A DNA stretch of 64,000 nt from Desulfatibacillum alkenivorans DSM 16219 (lineage in GTDB: Bacteria > Desulfobacterota > Desulfobacteria > Desulfobacterales > Desulfatibacillaceae). This document shows, one piece after another, positions 35,499-44,196 of the stretch. The position numbers and the translations under genes were made by a program. The notes under the pieces are model-generated. The model ran no database searches, was not told the origin of the DNA, and worked only from the letters and a program-made list of their open reading frames with translations. The first letter of the stretch is position 1; each line of letters begins with the position of its first letter. The stretch covers positions 39,213-103,212 of the forward strand of contig NZ_FQZU01000020.1 of the NCBI RefSeq assembly GCF_900142135.1, in the 5' to 3' direction.

Positions 35499-36824
35499 TT
35501 AGTACTGACCGTATTTCTTGGCAGCGTTGCAGAAGGCTAACATGGTGTCGTGCTTGCCTTCGTCCAGGGCGCATCCAATGCTCAGGATGTAGCCCTTGTC
35601 TTTTCCGGCTACGTCGATCATTTTCTTGGTTTCCTCTTCGACTTTTTCCGGCGTGGAAGTCAAAATCATGGAAACCGGAAATCCGCCGGCGATGCATACT
35701 TTGCCGCCCAAGGTTTCGGCGGCCTTGGCCATGTCGGTGCGATCGAACAGGTACATGCAGCGGATGTCGGAGGTGTCGGCCAGGTATTCCAGGCGCTGGT
35801 TGTATCCGCCTTCCACAAAGCATCCCGGGATGCATCCGGCTTCGGCCAGGCCGTACATGACCTTTTTCAGGGTCGGCCAATAGAACTTTTCGAACTGAGC
35901 GTTGGACATGAACCCGTCAGCCCCTTTGTGCAAAGGAATGAACACGATGGGGTTGTTGTTGGCCACGGCGCCGGCGACGCCTGCGTCGATCATGGGCTGA
36001 ACCAGCCTTTCCACGGCTTCCAGAACCTTGTCGGGCTTGCGGTACAGATCCATCATCAGTTGGGTGGTCCCCCTAAAAGAGTCGCTGATGACGTCAAAAG
36101 GCGCCTTGCAGGCGCCGCCCGCGTAAAAGGGAAAGCCCATGGCCATGATCTTGTTCAGGTAGGCGCCCATGGTGTTGATCCAGTCAAAGCACTGCTTGCC
36201 CGCTTCCATGAGGGCCTTGAGAGCTTCCTGCATGGGGGGCGCGCCGATGCCGATGAGCCAGGGCCCCAGCATGGGCAGTTCCATGGCGCCGTAAACGGGA
36301 GGCATATCGGCGAAAGGCGCCAAAGCCCCATGGGTCCTGGGCATCCAGGTGCGCAGATAGAAGTCCGTGGGATCGCTGATCAACTTGTCGTACTCATCGG
36401 CCGTCATGTATTCCTTTTCGTGGAACTGGTAGGACAAATTTTCCGGAACGCCCTGGCCGGGCCATTTGTACAGATTGTACTTCAGGGTTTCCAGGGCCGG
36501 GCCGTACATGAGCATGGGCGCGGCGCCGGCGGCGTCCGGCTGGTAGGTTTCGCAGAAATCCACATAGGCCTGGCCTGCGGCGTCCGGGTTGTACATGGCT
36601 TCCCTGCCGGAAATGCCCTTCATCATGGTCGGCGCAAAGGTGGTCATGGGCATGACAGGCACGCGCTTGATGGAGTCGTCAAGCCTGAAAGCGGCGGCCA
36701 GCAGGCCGGCGCGCTCCTGGTAGGCGGCTTTTGTTTCTTCGCTGACGAACTCGATGCCTTCTCCCGAAATCCATTTATCCAGGAAGGCGTCTTGTTTTTT
36801 TCTGACTTCGCTCATATCTGACAT
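35499..36824 (-). CDS. UroD/MtaA-family methyltransferase, copy 2
   Basis: 441 residues, same architecture as copy 1 and about 96% identical by hand comparison (for example V19I, A31T, L34A, and the C-terminus KYGQY instead of KYGVY). It is the third gene of a methyl-THF methyltransferase, corrinoid protein, UroD operon. That set corresponds to the MT-II, carrier and MT-I of O-demethylase systems such as MtvA/C/B. DNA identity with copy 1 is almost complete over about 36100-36420 versus 33780-34100, suggesting recent duplication or gene conversion. Confidence 0.87.
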   Translation of the reverse strand: MSDMSEVRKKQDAFLDKWISGEGIEFVSEETKAAYQERAGLLAAAFRLDDSIKRVPVMPMTTFAPTMMKGISGREAMYNPDAAGQAYVDFCETYQPDAAGAAPMLMYGPALETLKYNLYKWPGQGVPENLSYQFHEKEYMTADEYDKLISDPTDFYLRTWMPRTHGALAPFADMPPVYGAMELPMLGPWLIGIGAPPMQEALKALMEAGKQCFDWINTMGAYLNKIMAMGFPFYAGGACKAPFDVISDSFRGTTQLMMDLYRKPDKVLEAVERLVQPMIDAGVAGAVANNNPIVFIPLHKGADGFMSNAQFEKFYWPTLKKVMYGLAEAGCIPGCFVEGGYNQRLEYLADTSDIRCMYLFDRTDMAKAAETLGGKVCIAGGFPVSMILTSTPEKVEEETKKMIDVAGKDKGYILSIGCALDEGKHDTMLAFCNAAKKYGQY

Positions 36825-36865
36825 TGTCTCTCTCCTCCAAGAGTAAATTTGAGATTACGGGGTGA

Positions 36866-37501
36866 TTAGGCGGCCAGCCATTCTTTGCTCTTGTTTACGC
36901 CCGCCACAGCGTCGGTCACCCAGGCATCGGCGCCGATGTATTCGCATACCTGCTGATCCATCTGGGCGCCGCCGATCATAACCTTGAACTTGTCTCTCAG
37001 TCCTTCGGCCGTCAGTTTTTCCACAAAAGCCTTCATGGGGTCGAAAGCCAGGGTCAGAAGTCCGCTCAGGCCGATGATGTCCGGCTGAAACTCCTTGGCC
37101 GCTTCGATGATTTTGTCCGCAGGAACGTCCACGCCCAGGTCCATGACCTCAAAGCCGTTCAGGTCCAGAATCATACCCACAATGTTCTTGCCGATGTCGT
37201 GGATGTCGCCTTCGATGGTGGCGATGAGGTATTTGCCGATTTTTCCGGACTTGTCTCCGGCCGCGTCTTCCTTCAAATGGGGTTTGATGAGCTCGGACCC
37301 GGCCTTCATCATTTCCCCGGCCATGATCAGCTCGGGCACAAAGTACGTGTTGGCTTCAAAACGCCTTCCGATTTCCTCCATGGCGCTTTGGTAAGCGTCG
37401 AAAATTTCAGCAGGGTCCTTGCCTTCATCAAGGTACTTTTGGGTCAGTTCCAAGACTTTGTCTTCCATCATGTCGGCGATGGCGTCGATTAATTCTTGCA
37501 T
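36866..37501 (-). CDS. Corrinoid (B12-binding) methyl carrier protein 2
   Basis: 211 residues; paralogue of protein 1 with the same cap domain and EGDIHDIGKNIV cobalamin motif, and a longer acidic insert (KEDAAGDKSGKIG). It lies 41 bases upstream of UroD copy 2 and 65 bases after the methyl-THF methyltransferase. It has diverged more from its paralogue than the UroD copies have from each other, so carriers may be specialised while the methyltransferases stay homogenised. GGAGGCAAC upstream supports the start. Confidence 0.9.
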   Translation of the reverse strand: MQELIDAIADMMEDKVLELTQKYLDEGKDPAEIFDAYQSAMEEIGRRFEANTYFVPELIMAGEMMKAGSELIKPHLKEDAAGDKSGKIGKYLIATIEGDIHDIGKNIVGMILDLNGFEVMDLGVDVPADKIIEAAKEFQPDIIGLSGLLTLAFDPMKAFVEKLTAEGLRDKFKVMIGGAQMDQQVCEYIGADAWVTDAVAGVNKSKEWLAA

Positions 37502-37566
37502 GTTTTGTTGCCTCCTTGGGATGTGGTGTATTAAGGCGCCGTCCGCTCAACGGGCGCCTTTTCCAA

Positions 37567-38376
37567 TTATTTTTCCGGTTTGGGACCGATAAGACCGGCC
37601 CTGAACGCCTTGTTGAAACTCATGCAGAACTTGTCGCGGCCCATGAGCATTTCGGATGTCATGATGGCGCCTTTGAGCTCGCGATCGTTGGGGTTGATGA
37701 TGGCGCTGTCCAGGCCGGCCTGCACGGCCATGGCGATGAAGTAACGGTTGATCAGGGGGCGCAAAGGCATGCCGAACGAAATATTGCTGGCGCCGCCCGT
37801 GATATGCACCTTGGGAAACTCCTGGGCGATGGTCTTGATGGTGTCGTACGTGACCATGGCGTTGTCCGTGCCCGTGCTGATGGCGATTACCAGAGGATCG
37901 ATGTACAGCTTTTCGTCCTCCAGGCCGCCGTCCCGTGCCATGCCGATCAACTGGCGGATGATCTCCATACGGCCTTCTACGGTTGCGGGAATGCCCTTGT
38001 CATTCAAGGCCAGCAGAATCAGGTCGGTCTTATGCTCCAGGGCCAGGGGCAGAACCCCGTCAATGCGGGCCTGCTCGCCGCTGACCGAGTTGATCATGGG
38101 AGTCTTTTTCACCACTTCCAGGCCGGCTTTGATAGCCGCAGGATTGGCGCTGTCCAGGCAAAGGGGCAGATCGGAAACTTCCTGGATTTGATTCACCATC
38201 CAGACCATGTCTTCAGGCTCCCTGTCCGGGGCCGTGCCTGCATTGGCATCCAAAAAGGCGGAGCCGCCTTCATCCTGCTCCTTGGCCAAATTCTTGATGA
38301 ACCCGGCGTCCCTCTCCCGGATCGCGGCCGCCACCGCCTTGCGTGTCCCGTTAAGTTTTTCTCCGATGATTATCAT
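37567..38376 (-). CDS. Methyltetrahydrofolate:corrinoid methyltransferase
   Basis: 269 residues from the ATG at 38376, after GAGGAGGAAAC. Pterin-binding TIM barrel of the AcsE/MtvA/MetH-like group: MIIIGEKLNGTRKAVAAAIR at the start, FLDANAGTAPDREPEDM, NSVSGEQARIDGVLPLA and HITGGASNISFGMPLRPLIN. It moves the methyl group between the corrinoid protein and tetrahydrofolate, so methyl units enter or leave the Wood-Ljungdahl path. First gene of the minus-strand module and divergent from the RACo gene across a region with a putative GntR operator. Confidence 0.9.
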   Translation of the reverse strand: MIIIGEKLNGTRKAVAAAIRERDAGFIKNLAKEQDEGGSAFLDANAGTAPDREPEDMVWMVNQIQEVSDLPLCLDSANPAAIKAGLEVVKKTPMINSVSGEQARIDGVLPLALEHKTDLILLALNDKGIPATVEGRMEIIRQLIGMARDGGLEDEKLYIDPLVIAISTGTDNAMVTYDTIKTIAQEFPKVHITGGASNISFGMPLRPLINRYFIAMAVQAGLDSAIINPNDRELKGAIMTSEMLMGRDKFCMSFNKAFRAGLIGPKPEK

Positions 38377-38633
38377 TGTTTCCTCCTCACGAGTTCTCGT
38401 TCTTCGATTTCTCGGATTGGTTTGTTTTCTATTCCGGCATTTTCCCTTGTTTCCCAAAAGAGAAGATGCTATCAGTCTTCTATAGGACTTGTAGCAAAAG
38501 TCTTATAGATGAGTAAAGCACTTTTTTAGGGCCTTGTTATTTTTTTGGGGAAGCCGCCCCCATGCCAATTCCAAAATCGTGCCATTTTAAGGGGCGCCGG
38601 GAACTTAGGCGGGTTGTAACTTAAGGATTTTCA
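38377..38633. promoter_or_regulatory. Divergent promoter region with putative GntR operator
   Basis: Space between the methyltransferase operon and RACo. TCTTATAGATG at 38501-38511 is the exact reverse complement of 41698-41708 in front of the GntR gene. A related TCTTCTATAGGAC lies at 38476-38488. The two sites suggest shared control by the GntR protein. Confidence 0.5.
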
Positions 38634-40196
38634 ATGAAAAACAAAGAGACTACTATTCGGATTCTGCCTGACGGCAATGAAATAAAAAGCAATCCAGATA
38701 TGACCTTGCTCGAGTCCCTTATGCATCAGGGAATATTTTTAAGGTCCGACTGCGGGGGCAAGGGCAGGTGCGGGAAGTGCAAGGTGCTGGTGGAAAAGGG
38801 CGCCGGAAGTTTTGGAGAAGTGAAAGCCTGCGTGCACAAAGTGGAGGAGGACGTCTCCATTAAGATTCCCGCGGCTTCGCTTCTTTCCTCCCATGTCATG
38901 GACAAGGCGCCCTTGTCCTTTCCCGAGTCTTTTATTCAAAGGATGGCGGCGAAAAAAGGGCAAACGCCCCGGTACGGCGCCGCCGTTGACCTGGGAACCA
39001 CCACCATCGCCGTGTATCTTTGCGACTGGGCCAATGGAGAGGTGCTTGGCTCCGTCGCCTTGAAGAATCCCCAGTCCATGTACGGCGCGGACGTGATCAG
39101 CCGGATTAACGCGATAGTGAAAAATCCCGAGAACCTGGCTTATTTGCAGCAGTTGGTTGTCAACAGCATTGAGTGGGGCCTGGATAAGCTGATGCAGACT
39201 TCCCAGGCGGGTGCCATCAGCAAGATGGTCGTGGCGGGCAACCCTGCCATGATTCATATTTTCGCCGGAGTCAATCCGGAATCCATTGGAAGAGCTCCCT
39301 ACGAACCGGCATTTTACGAGGCCAGGGAATGGGATTCCGCCGCCCTGGGCTTCACTTTGGAGCCCTTTACCGTGCACACTTTGCCCATGGTTTCGGGCTT
39401 TATCGGCGGGGACACCCTGGCGGCGGCGCTTGCGGCGGTTTTCGACCACCAGCCGGACGGCGCCTTGTTGATCGACCTGGGCACCAACGGGGAATTGCTT
39501 TTCAAAAACAACGGCTCGTTTTACGCCGCGTCCTGCGCCACAGGCCCTGCCTTTGAAGGCGCTGAGCTTGACTGCGGCATGCAGGCCACGCCAGGGGCTA
39601 TAAACGGCGTCGAAATCACTGGAGATCAGAAAGTGGCTTCCCTGTCGGTGATCGGCGCGAATGAGGGAAACGGCGTGCAGCCGGCCGGCATTTGCGGTCC
39701 GGGAGTCATAAGCGCCCTGGCCGAGTTGTATCGCAAGGGTGTGGTCAAATCCGGCGGAGGATTTTCGGCCGGAGAACGGGAGTTTGTTTTATTCGAAGGC
39801 GATCCCAATAACGGGAGTCATTCGGTATACATCTCCCAAAAGGACATCCGTTCCATTCAATTGGGCAAGGGCGCCTTGGCCACGGGCATCGAGTTTCTGC
39901 TCATGGAAGCCGGGCTGGTTCAACCGGAAAAGATTCTTATCGCCGGGGCCTTCGGCAACCATTTAAATAAAGAGGATGTCATTTGTCTGGGCATGATTCC
40001 CAATTTGAAGTCCGAAAAAATCGAGATGGCCGGGAATTCCGCGGGCGCCGGGGCGGTGATGGCGCTTTGCGACGACCTTTATTTGCAAAAAGCCATTGAA
40101 ATGGCGAAAAAGATTCAAACCATCGACCTGGCGGGCAACGTGGAATTTCAAAAGAAATTCGTCTACAATCTCAGCTTTCCGGAGGGCGCCTGCTAA
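38634..40196 (+). CDS. RACo-type reductive activator of corrinoid proteins
   Basis: 520 residues. An N-terminal plant-type [2Fe-2S] domain carries Cys40, 46, 49 and 66. A linker and then an ASKHA/DUF4445 domain follow (YGAAVDLGTTTIAVYLCDW, LLIDLGTNGELLF, ATGPAFEGAELDCGM, ILIAGAFGNHL). RACo proteins use ATP to reduce inactive Co(II) corrinoid back to Co(I), which methyltransferase systems need after accidental oxidation. Its place beside three corrinoid-protein genes fits exactly. Its stop overlaps the stop of the convergent third corrinoid gene by four bases. Confidence 0.93.
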   Translation: MKNKETTIRILPDGNEIKSNPDMTLLESLMHQGIFLRSDCGGKGRCGKCKVLVEKGAGSFGEVKACVHKVEEDVSIKIPAASLLSSHVMDKAPLSFPESFIQRMAAKKGQTPRYGAAVDLGTTTIAVYLCDWANGEVLGSVALKNPQSMYGADVISRINAIVKNPENLAYLQQLVVNSIEWGLDKLMQTSQAGAISKMVVAGNPAMIHIFAGVNPESIGRAPYEPAFYEAREWDSAALGFTLEPFTVHTLPMVSGFIGGDTLAAALAAVFDHQPDGALLIDLGTNGELLFKNNGSFYAASCATGPAFEGAELDCGMQATPGAINGVEITGDQKVASLSVIGANEGNGVQPAGICGPGVISALAELYRKGVVKSGGGFSAGEREFVLFEGDPNNGSHSVYISQKDIRSIQLGKGALATGIEFLLMEAGLVQPEKILIAGAFGNHLNKEDVICLGMIPNLKSEKIEMAGNSAGAGAVMALCDDLYLQKAIEMAKKIQTIDLAGNVEFQKKFVYNLSFPEGAC

Positions 40197-40870
40197 GATT
40201 TTTTGGATTCCAGGGCGTCCTTGCAGAATTGAACGGCCAGGGCGGCGTCGGTGAACCACCGGTCCGCCTTCACATGATCGTTGATGAGTTCGTCCAGGCA
40301 ATTGCCGCCCACGATGATCAGGTCCTTGGATTCGGGCTTGGCCTTGCGGACCAGTTCGACCGCTTCGGCCAGGTTGCCCAGGCAGTTGGTCAGCAGGCAG
40401 CTGATGGCCACGAAATCGGGCTCCAGTTCCAACGCCTTATCCACAAAGGTTTGGGGAGGAACGTCCACGCCCAGGTCCGTGACTTTGAACCCATTGCACA
40501 CCAGCATGTCTTTAAGAATGTTCTTGCCCAGGTCGTGAATGTCGCCCTTGATGGTGCCCAGTAAGATGTGGCCCAGATCCTTGGCGCTTCTCACTGTCGG
40601 CAGGAAGGAGTTCAGGTACTCCGCGGACTGCCTCATGATTTCTCCGGCCATGATCAGGGCGGAGATATAATACTCGCCTTTTTCAAAACCGACTCCCACC
40701 CGTCTGACCCCTTCCATGCAATAGGTGAGAAGCTCCTCCGTGTCATAACCCTCTTGGTGGAGTTTTTTCAATTGCCGGAGGCTTTCCTTTTCCTGCAACG
40801 AGGAAATCAACTCGATTAAAAGGGCTTTTTCAGCCGGCGGAATTTCCTTTTTGGGTTGAGAATCATTCAT
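40193..40870 (-). CDS. Corrinoid (B12-binding) methyl carrier protein 3
   Basis: 225 residues from the ATG at 40870. It is a more distant member: a cap domain with YISALIMAGEIMRQSAEYL and a cobalamin motif KGDIHDLGKNIL. It has no methyltransferase directly attached and is instead just downstream of the GntR gene with overlapping or adjacent frames. It could carry methyl groups for an enzyme encoded elsewhere or sense corrinoid state. The gene is convergent with RACo. Confidence 0.87.
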   Translation of the reverse strand: MNDSQPKKEIPPAEKALLIELISSLQEKESLRQLKKLHQEGYDTEELLTYCMEGVRRVGVGFEKGEYYISALIMAGEIMRQSAEYLNSFLPTVRSAKDLGHILLGTIKGDIHDLGKNILKDMLVCNGFKVTDLGVDVPPQTFVDKALELEPDFVAISCLLTNCLGNLAEAVELVRKAKPESKDLIIVGGNCLDELINDHVKADRWFTDAALAVQFCKDALESKKS

Positions 40871-41606
40871 TCCATACTCCAACCATACTTACCAAAGGCA
40901 TTTTTTCATGAGGGATGATAAACCAGCCGTAGGCGCAGGGTTTATCCTTGAAGTCAAAATAGATGTATTCCAACTTAAAGGCGGCCCCGTCTCCTTCCTC
41001 TTGCAAAAGCTCTGCCTCCTGCTCCTCCATCGGGGCGGGCAGCAGCCTTAAGGTCCCTTTCTTGTACCCATGCTGCTTTTTGCTGAAAAACAGATCCGAC
41101 AGGCCCGTGGTCTCCAACATGCTTTCCACCACCGGCGCCCGGGGGTCGAAAGGCAAATAAGCCGTCTGCAGGCAAAAAGGGCGGTTATTATGAATAATCA
41201 ATCGCTTTACCAGGATAACCGGGGCTTCCTCCTCCAACTCCAGGATTCCGCCTTCCGTTCCTCCGGCTCTCGCCACATTGGTCTGCAAAACCCTGACCTG
41301 CAACCCGTTGGTGTCGGTCAATACGTTGTGCAGCCCGTCCAGGCCGAAAGTCGTGGATCCCACCTCTATTCTTCGGACAAAGGTTCCGCTGCCATGAACC
41401 CGCTTGACCAAACCCTCTTCCACCAGTACGCCAATAGCCTGGCGGATCGTCATTAAGCTGACGTTATATTGTTTGGCCAGCTTGGATTCCGAAGGAATGC
41501 GAATGCCCGGCTGAAGCCGGCCCGTCGCAATATCCTCTTTGATGATCATCGCAAGCTGCGAGTAAACAGGCAGGGATCCCCTTTTCTTTTCAACTGCCTT
41601 CTCCAA
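40863..41606 (-). CDS. GntR/HutC-family regulator (UTRA domain)
   Basis: 247 residues from a TTG start at 41606; the open frame extends to 41684 but that part covers the promoter. The winged helix (YSQLAMIIKEDIATGRLQPG, LAKQYNVSLMTIRQAIGVL) is followed by a UTRA ligand domain. HutC-type regulators respond to small metabolites. Its end overlaps the third corrinoid-protein frame, so they are co-transcribed. The matching 11-mers before this gene and before RACo/methyltransferase make it the likely regulator of the cluster. Confidence 0.85.
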   Translation of the reverse strand: MEKAVEKKRGSLPVYSQLAMIIKEDIATGRLQPGIRIPSESKLAKQYNVSLMTIRQAIGVLVEEGLVKRVHGSGTFVRRIEVGSTTFGLDGLHNVLTDTNGLQVRVLQTNVARAGGTEGGILELEEEAPVILVKRLIIHNNRPFCLQTAYLPFDPRAPVVESMLETTGLSDLFFSKKQHGYKKGTLRLLPAPMEEQEAELLQEEGDGAAFKLEYIYFDFKDKPCAYGWFIIPHEKMPLVSMVGVWNE

Positions 41607-41748
41607 TGTGCCTTGTCTCCATTTTTTTAAAAATACTCCATCCGGGCAGAGTGTATAGCATGCCGGAAAAAACAATGAAAGCAATTATTTCTATACACAT
41701 CTATAAGAATTTGATAGAGTGGCGGCCTTGTGGAGGAAAGGCTGCGGA
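41607..41748. promoter_or_regulatory. Divergent promoter with putative GntR operator
   Basis: CATCTATAAGA at 41698-41708 sits between the GntR and DUF1638 genes and is repeated inverted at 38501-38511. Flanking CTATA (41691) and GATAG (41713) elements make a cluster of short inverted repeats. Confidence 0.5.
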
Positions 41749-42405
41749 ATGAAAAAGGAAAAGAACGTGAAGCTAATTAGTTGCCGGGCTCTGGCCCACA
41801 TTATCGAGCCCATGGTGGACCCCGGCATGGAGCGGGTCATTTTGGATATCGGGCTGCACCTGAACCCGGACAAGTTGCGTGAGCGGGTGATCGAAGAAAT
41901 CGCCCGGATGGAAGAGGATGGGGACGACATCATTTTGGGTTACGGCCTGTGCGGCCGGGCTTTGGAAGGCGTGTATGCAAGCAAGGCCCGCTTGATCCTG
42001 CCGCGTGTGGACGATTGCGTGGGGGCCTTGTTAGGCTCTCAAAAGCGCCATAAAAAAGTGATGTCGGAAAATCCCGGATGTTTTTTTCTGGAGCCGGCCT
42101 GGATCGGCTCGGAAGTGGATATTTTCGAGCAATGCCAAAAAGGGCTTGAGCGGATTCCCGAGGAAAGAAGGCCTCAAATAATTGAGTTGGCGCTTAAGCA
42201 TTATTCCAAGCTGGGCTTGTTGGACCACGGCTGGGAGGATACGGACCGGGCGGTAATCCAATGCAGGGAATTGGCGGAAAAGCATCAATTGGAATTCATC
42301 CGATTTCCGTCGGACCTGACGCTGGTTCAGGATTTAACCTCGGGCCTGTGGACCCCGGAGCGATTCGTCATCGCCCATCCCGGCGAAAAGATCCCTTTTT
42401 TTTAA
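41749..42405 (+). CDS. DUF1638 protein
   Basis: 218 residues from the ATG at 41749. Begins KNVKLISCRALAHIIEPM and contains DIILGYGLCGRALEGV and RVDDCVGALLGSQ, the cysteine motifs of DUF1638. The family often lies beside methylamine or other corrinoid methyltransferase genes in methanogens and anaerobes, but its reaction is not known. Here it is divergent from the GntR gene of the corrinoid cluster and shares the putative operator region, so it is probably part of the same pathway. Confidence 0.83.
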   Translation: MKKEKNVKLISCRALAHIIEPMVDPGMERVILDIGLHLNPDKLRERVIEEIARMEEDGDDIILGYGLCGRALEGVYASKARLILPRVDDCVGALLGSQKRHKKVMSENPGCFFLEPAWIGSEVDIFEQCQKGLERIPEERRPQIIELALKHYSKLGLLDHGWEDTDRAVIQCRELAEKHQLEFIRFPSDLTLVQDLTSGLWTPERFVIAHPGEKIPFF

Positions 42406-42448
42406 TAAGGCGGCTTTTAAACCGCCTGTCGGCTATGATCGTTCGTAT

Positions 42449-43096
42449 TCAGGCGCTTTTTGCAGGGGCGCCGTTTTCGTAAATTTTTTCCATGAGGTGA
42501 ACCACCAGTTCCTCCACCTCTTCAATTTTTAGGGACGAGGTATTAAACACCAAGGTGTACAGGTTGGGGTCGTCGGCGTTTCCGTCGTAGAAAAGCCCCA
42601 GGGTTTTGGCCCGGCGCTTGTCCTCCCGCCGCACCAGCTCCGTGGCCTTTGCCGTACTCATCTTATAATGCTCTTCCAGGAACTTGATCCGGTCCGGGAG
42701 GTCGGCCACCAAGAGCACTTTGACGATGTCCTCGCTGTCCGGCAGAATGAACTGGGCGCCCCGGCCCACGATGACCACCTTGCCTCCTTCCTGCCATAGG
42801 TTAGTCACAACGCTTTTCAGGAATTTGATATAGCGCTCCTCGCTAAAGTCCTGGCGATCATCGCCCAGCAGCCGGTCAATGAAGCTGGAGCTGACCATGG
42901 AGTTCACCAGCTTCATGAGCAGTCCGCCGGCTTCGCGTTCTATGGCTTCCACCCATTTTACGGAAACCTTGGCCTCTTCGGCGATCTTTTCTATAAGCAG
43001 GCGATCCACGAGTTCATAGCCCAGCCTTTGAGACAGGGTTTCCGCAAGGGTGTGCCCCCCTGCACCGAATTGACGAGATATTGTGACCACGGACAT
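42449..43096 (-). CDS. Cytidylate kinase-like protein 1
   Basis: 215 residues from the ATG at 43096, preceded by AGAAGGAGAG; a longer upstream frame is GC-rich and not protein-like. The N-terminal nucleotide-binding stretch VVTISRQFGAGGHTLAETL and the VVIVGRGAQFILPDSEDIVKV segment mark the Cmk-like (AAA_26/Cytidylate_kin2) family. True CMP kinases have a GxSGxGKS P-loop; here it is SRQFGAGG, so the substrate may not be CMP. It is 97 bases from a diverged tandem copy upstream. Confidence 0.83.
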   Translation of the reverse strand: MSVVTISRQFGAGGHTLAETLSQRLGYELVDRLLIEKIAEEAKVSVKWVEAIEREAGGLLMKLVNSMVSSSFIDRLLGDDRQDFSEERYIKFLKSVVTNLWQEGGKVVIVGRGAQFILPDSEDIVKVLLVADLPDRIKFLEEHYKMSTAKATELVRREDKRRAKTLGLFYDGNADDPNLYTLVFNTSSLKIEEVEELVVHLMEKIYENGAPAKSA

Positions 43097-43193
43097 GATT
43101 CTCTCCTTCTGCGTCTGGGTGGAAAAGGCGGCGCGCCGCCATGGCCCCCTTGGCTGGAAACGGCGGCGCCTCGGCGGCTCAGTCCTGGGGCTT

Positions 43194-43817
43194 TTAGTTG
43201 GACGAGCGCATTTGGACAAGCTCGCAAATCAGGGATTCGGCCCGATCCATGGAAATATGACTGGTGTTGAGGCACAAGTCGTACAAGCTGGGGTCGTCCG
43301 GGTCCCTGTCGGTGATCTTTTTCAGAAAGGCCGCACGGTTTTTATCCCAGTCCTTGATGGTGATCCGCGCCTCATCCGCGGAAAGGCGGTGGTGTTGAAC
43401 AAGGAAGTCCTCCCGCCAGGATACCGGCGCCACAAGGAGAATGCGAATGAGATCCTTGGCGTCCTTGCAATAGAACTGGCTTCCCCGCCCGACAAAGACC
43501 ACTTGCCCTTGGGCGGCCGTCTCCGGTATGAGGCGGCAGAGAGATTCCCGGACTTTGGCGGCCATGCCGCTTGAATCCTGATCTCCTCCCCGGATCCGGC
43601 CAAGGATCTTCGCCACCGTGCCGGTGGAGACCAGGCTGTCCTCACCGTGCCCCTCCCGTTCCGTGACGGCGAACCATTCATCGGAGATGCCCAGTTCCTT
43701 GGACACCTTTTCCATAAGTTCATGATCAGCGAAGCGGTATCCAAGCCTTTTGGCGAGACTAACGCCTAAGGTTCGACCGCCCGCCCCAAATTGCCTGGAA
43801 ATGCAGATAACGGCCAT
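43194..43817 (-). CDS. Cytidylate kinase-like protein 2
   Basis: 207 residues from the ATG at 43817 (AAGGAG seven bases upstream). Same family as the next gene: AVICISRQFGAGGRTLGVSL, VVFVGRGSQFYCKDAKDLI and a C-terminal YDLCLNTSHISMDRAE. The two are paralogues in a tandem operon. Members of this family occur in anaerobes without an assigned substrate. An ATTAATAT/ATATTAAT inverted repeat lies 24 bases upstream of the start. Confidence 0.83.
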   Translation of the reverse strand: MAVICISRQFGAGGRTLGVSLAKRLGYRFADHELMEKVSKELGISDEWFAVTEREGHGEDSLVSTGTVAKILGRIRGGDQDSSGMAAKVRESLCRLIPETAAQGQVVFVGRGSQFYCKDAKDLIRILLVAPVSWREDFLVQHHRLSADEARITIKDWDKNRAAFLKKITDRDPDDPSLYDLCLNTSHISMDRAESLICELVQMRSSN

Positions 43818-44196
43818 GGACAATCTCCTTAGTGTTTCAAATTAATATGAATTCTATGTTATATTAATACGGTGTATTTGCTGCTGGCAAGAAAAAATAT
43901 TTCCCACTTACACAAACGATCAATTTTTTAGTTTCAGCAATGTTCTTTCCCGCCGTAAAAAATAATATGCAAAGCGGCGTTCCCCTTCAAATGAGCGCTT
44001 TTTTCAAGCAATACTTAATAGCGCTGCATTGTCCTGTGAAAACAGGCGACTTTTTTTCTTGAACTCCGCTTAGCCTTCATGCAATCATTAGCCCAATGAC
44101 TTAGCGTATCGACTAAGCCAAAGTCAGGTTAACGCTTAAAATTGGAACCCTGTCCCGAACTCTTTTTTAAAAGACGTGAGCCGCGGAGTTCTCATT
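43818..44196. promoter_or_regulatory. Divergent intergenic region, AT-rich inverted repeat
   Basis: Non-coding space of about 380 bases between the kinase pair and the Mrp operon. ATTAATAT (43841-43848) and ATATTAAT (43861-43868) form an eight-base inverted repeat near the kinase start. CTTAG...CTAAG (44100-44117) is a weaker one nearer the Mrp operon. Both promoters should lie here. Confidence 0.45.

Noticed and set aside
38560..38590. Sigma-54-like promoter on the minus strand (TGGCAC then TGGA)
   Set aside because: The -24 half looks good but the -12 half lacks the required GC, and the gene is about 190 bases away.
42411..42432. AGGCGG/CCGCCT hairpin as a terminator between DUF1638 and the kinase
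   Set aside because: No T-run follows on either strand at the right place, so it is left uncalled.
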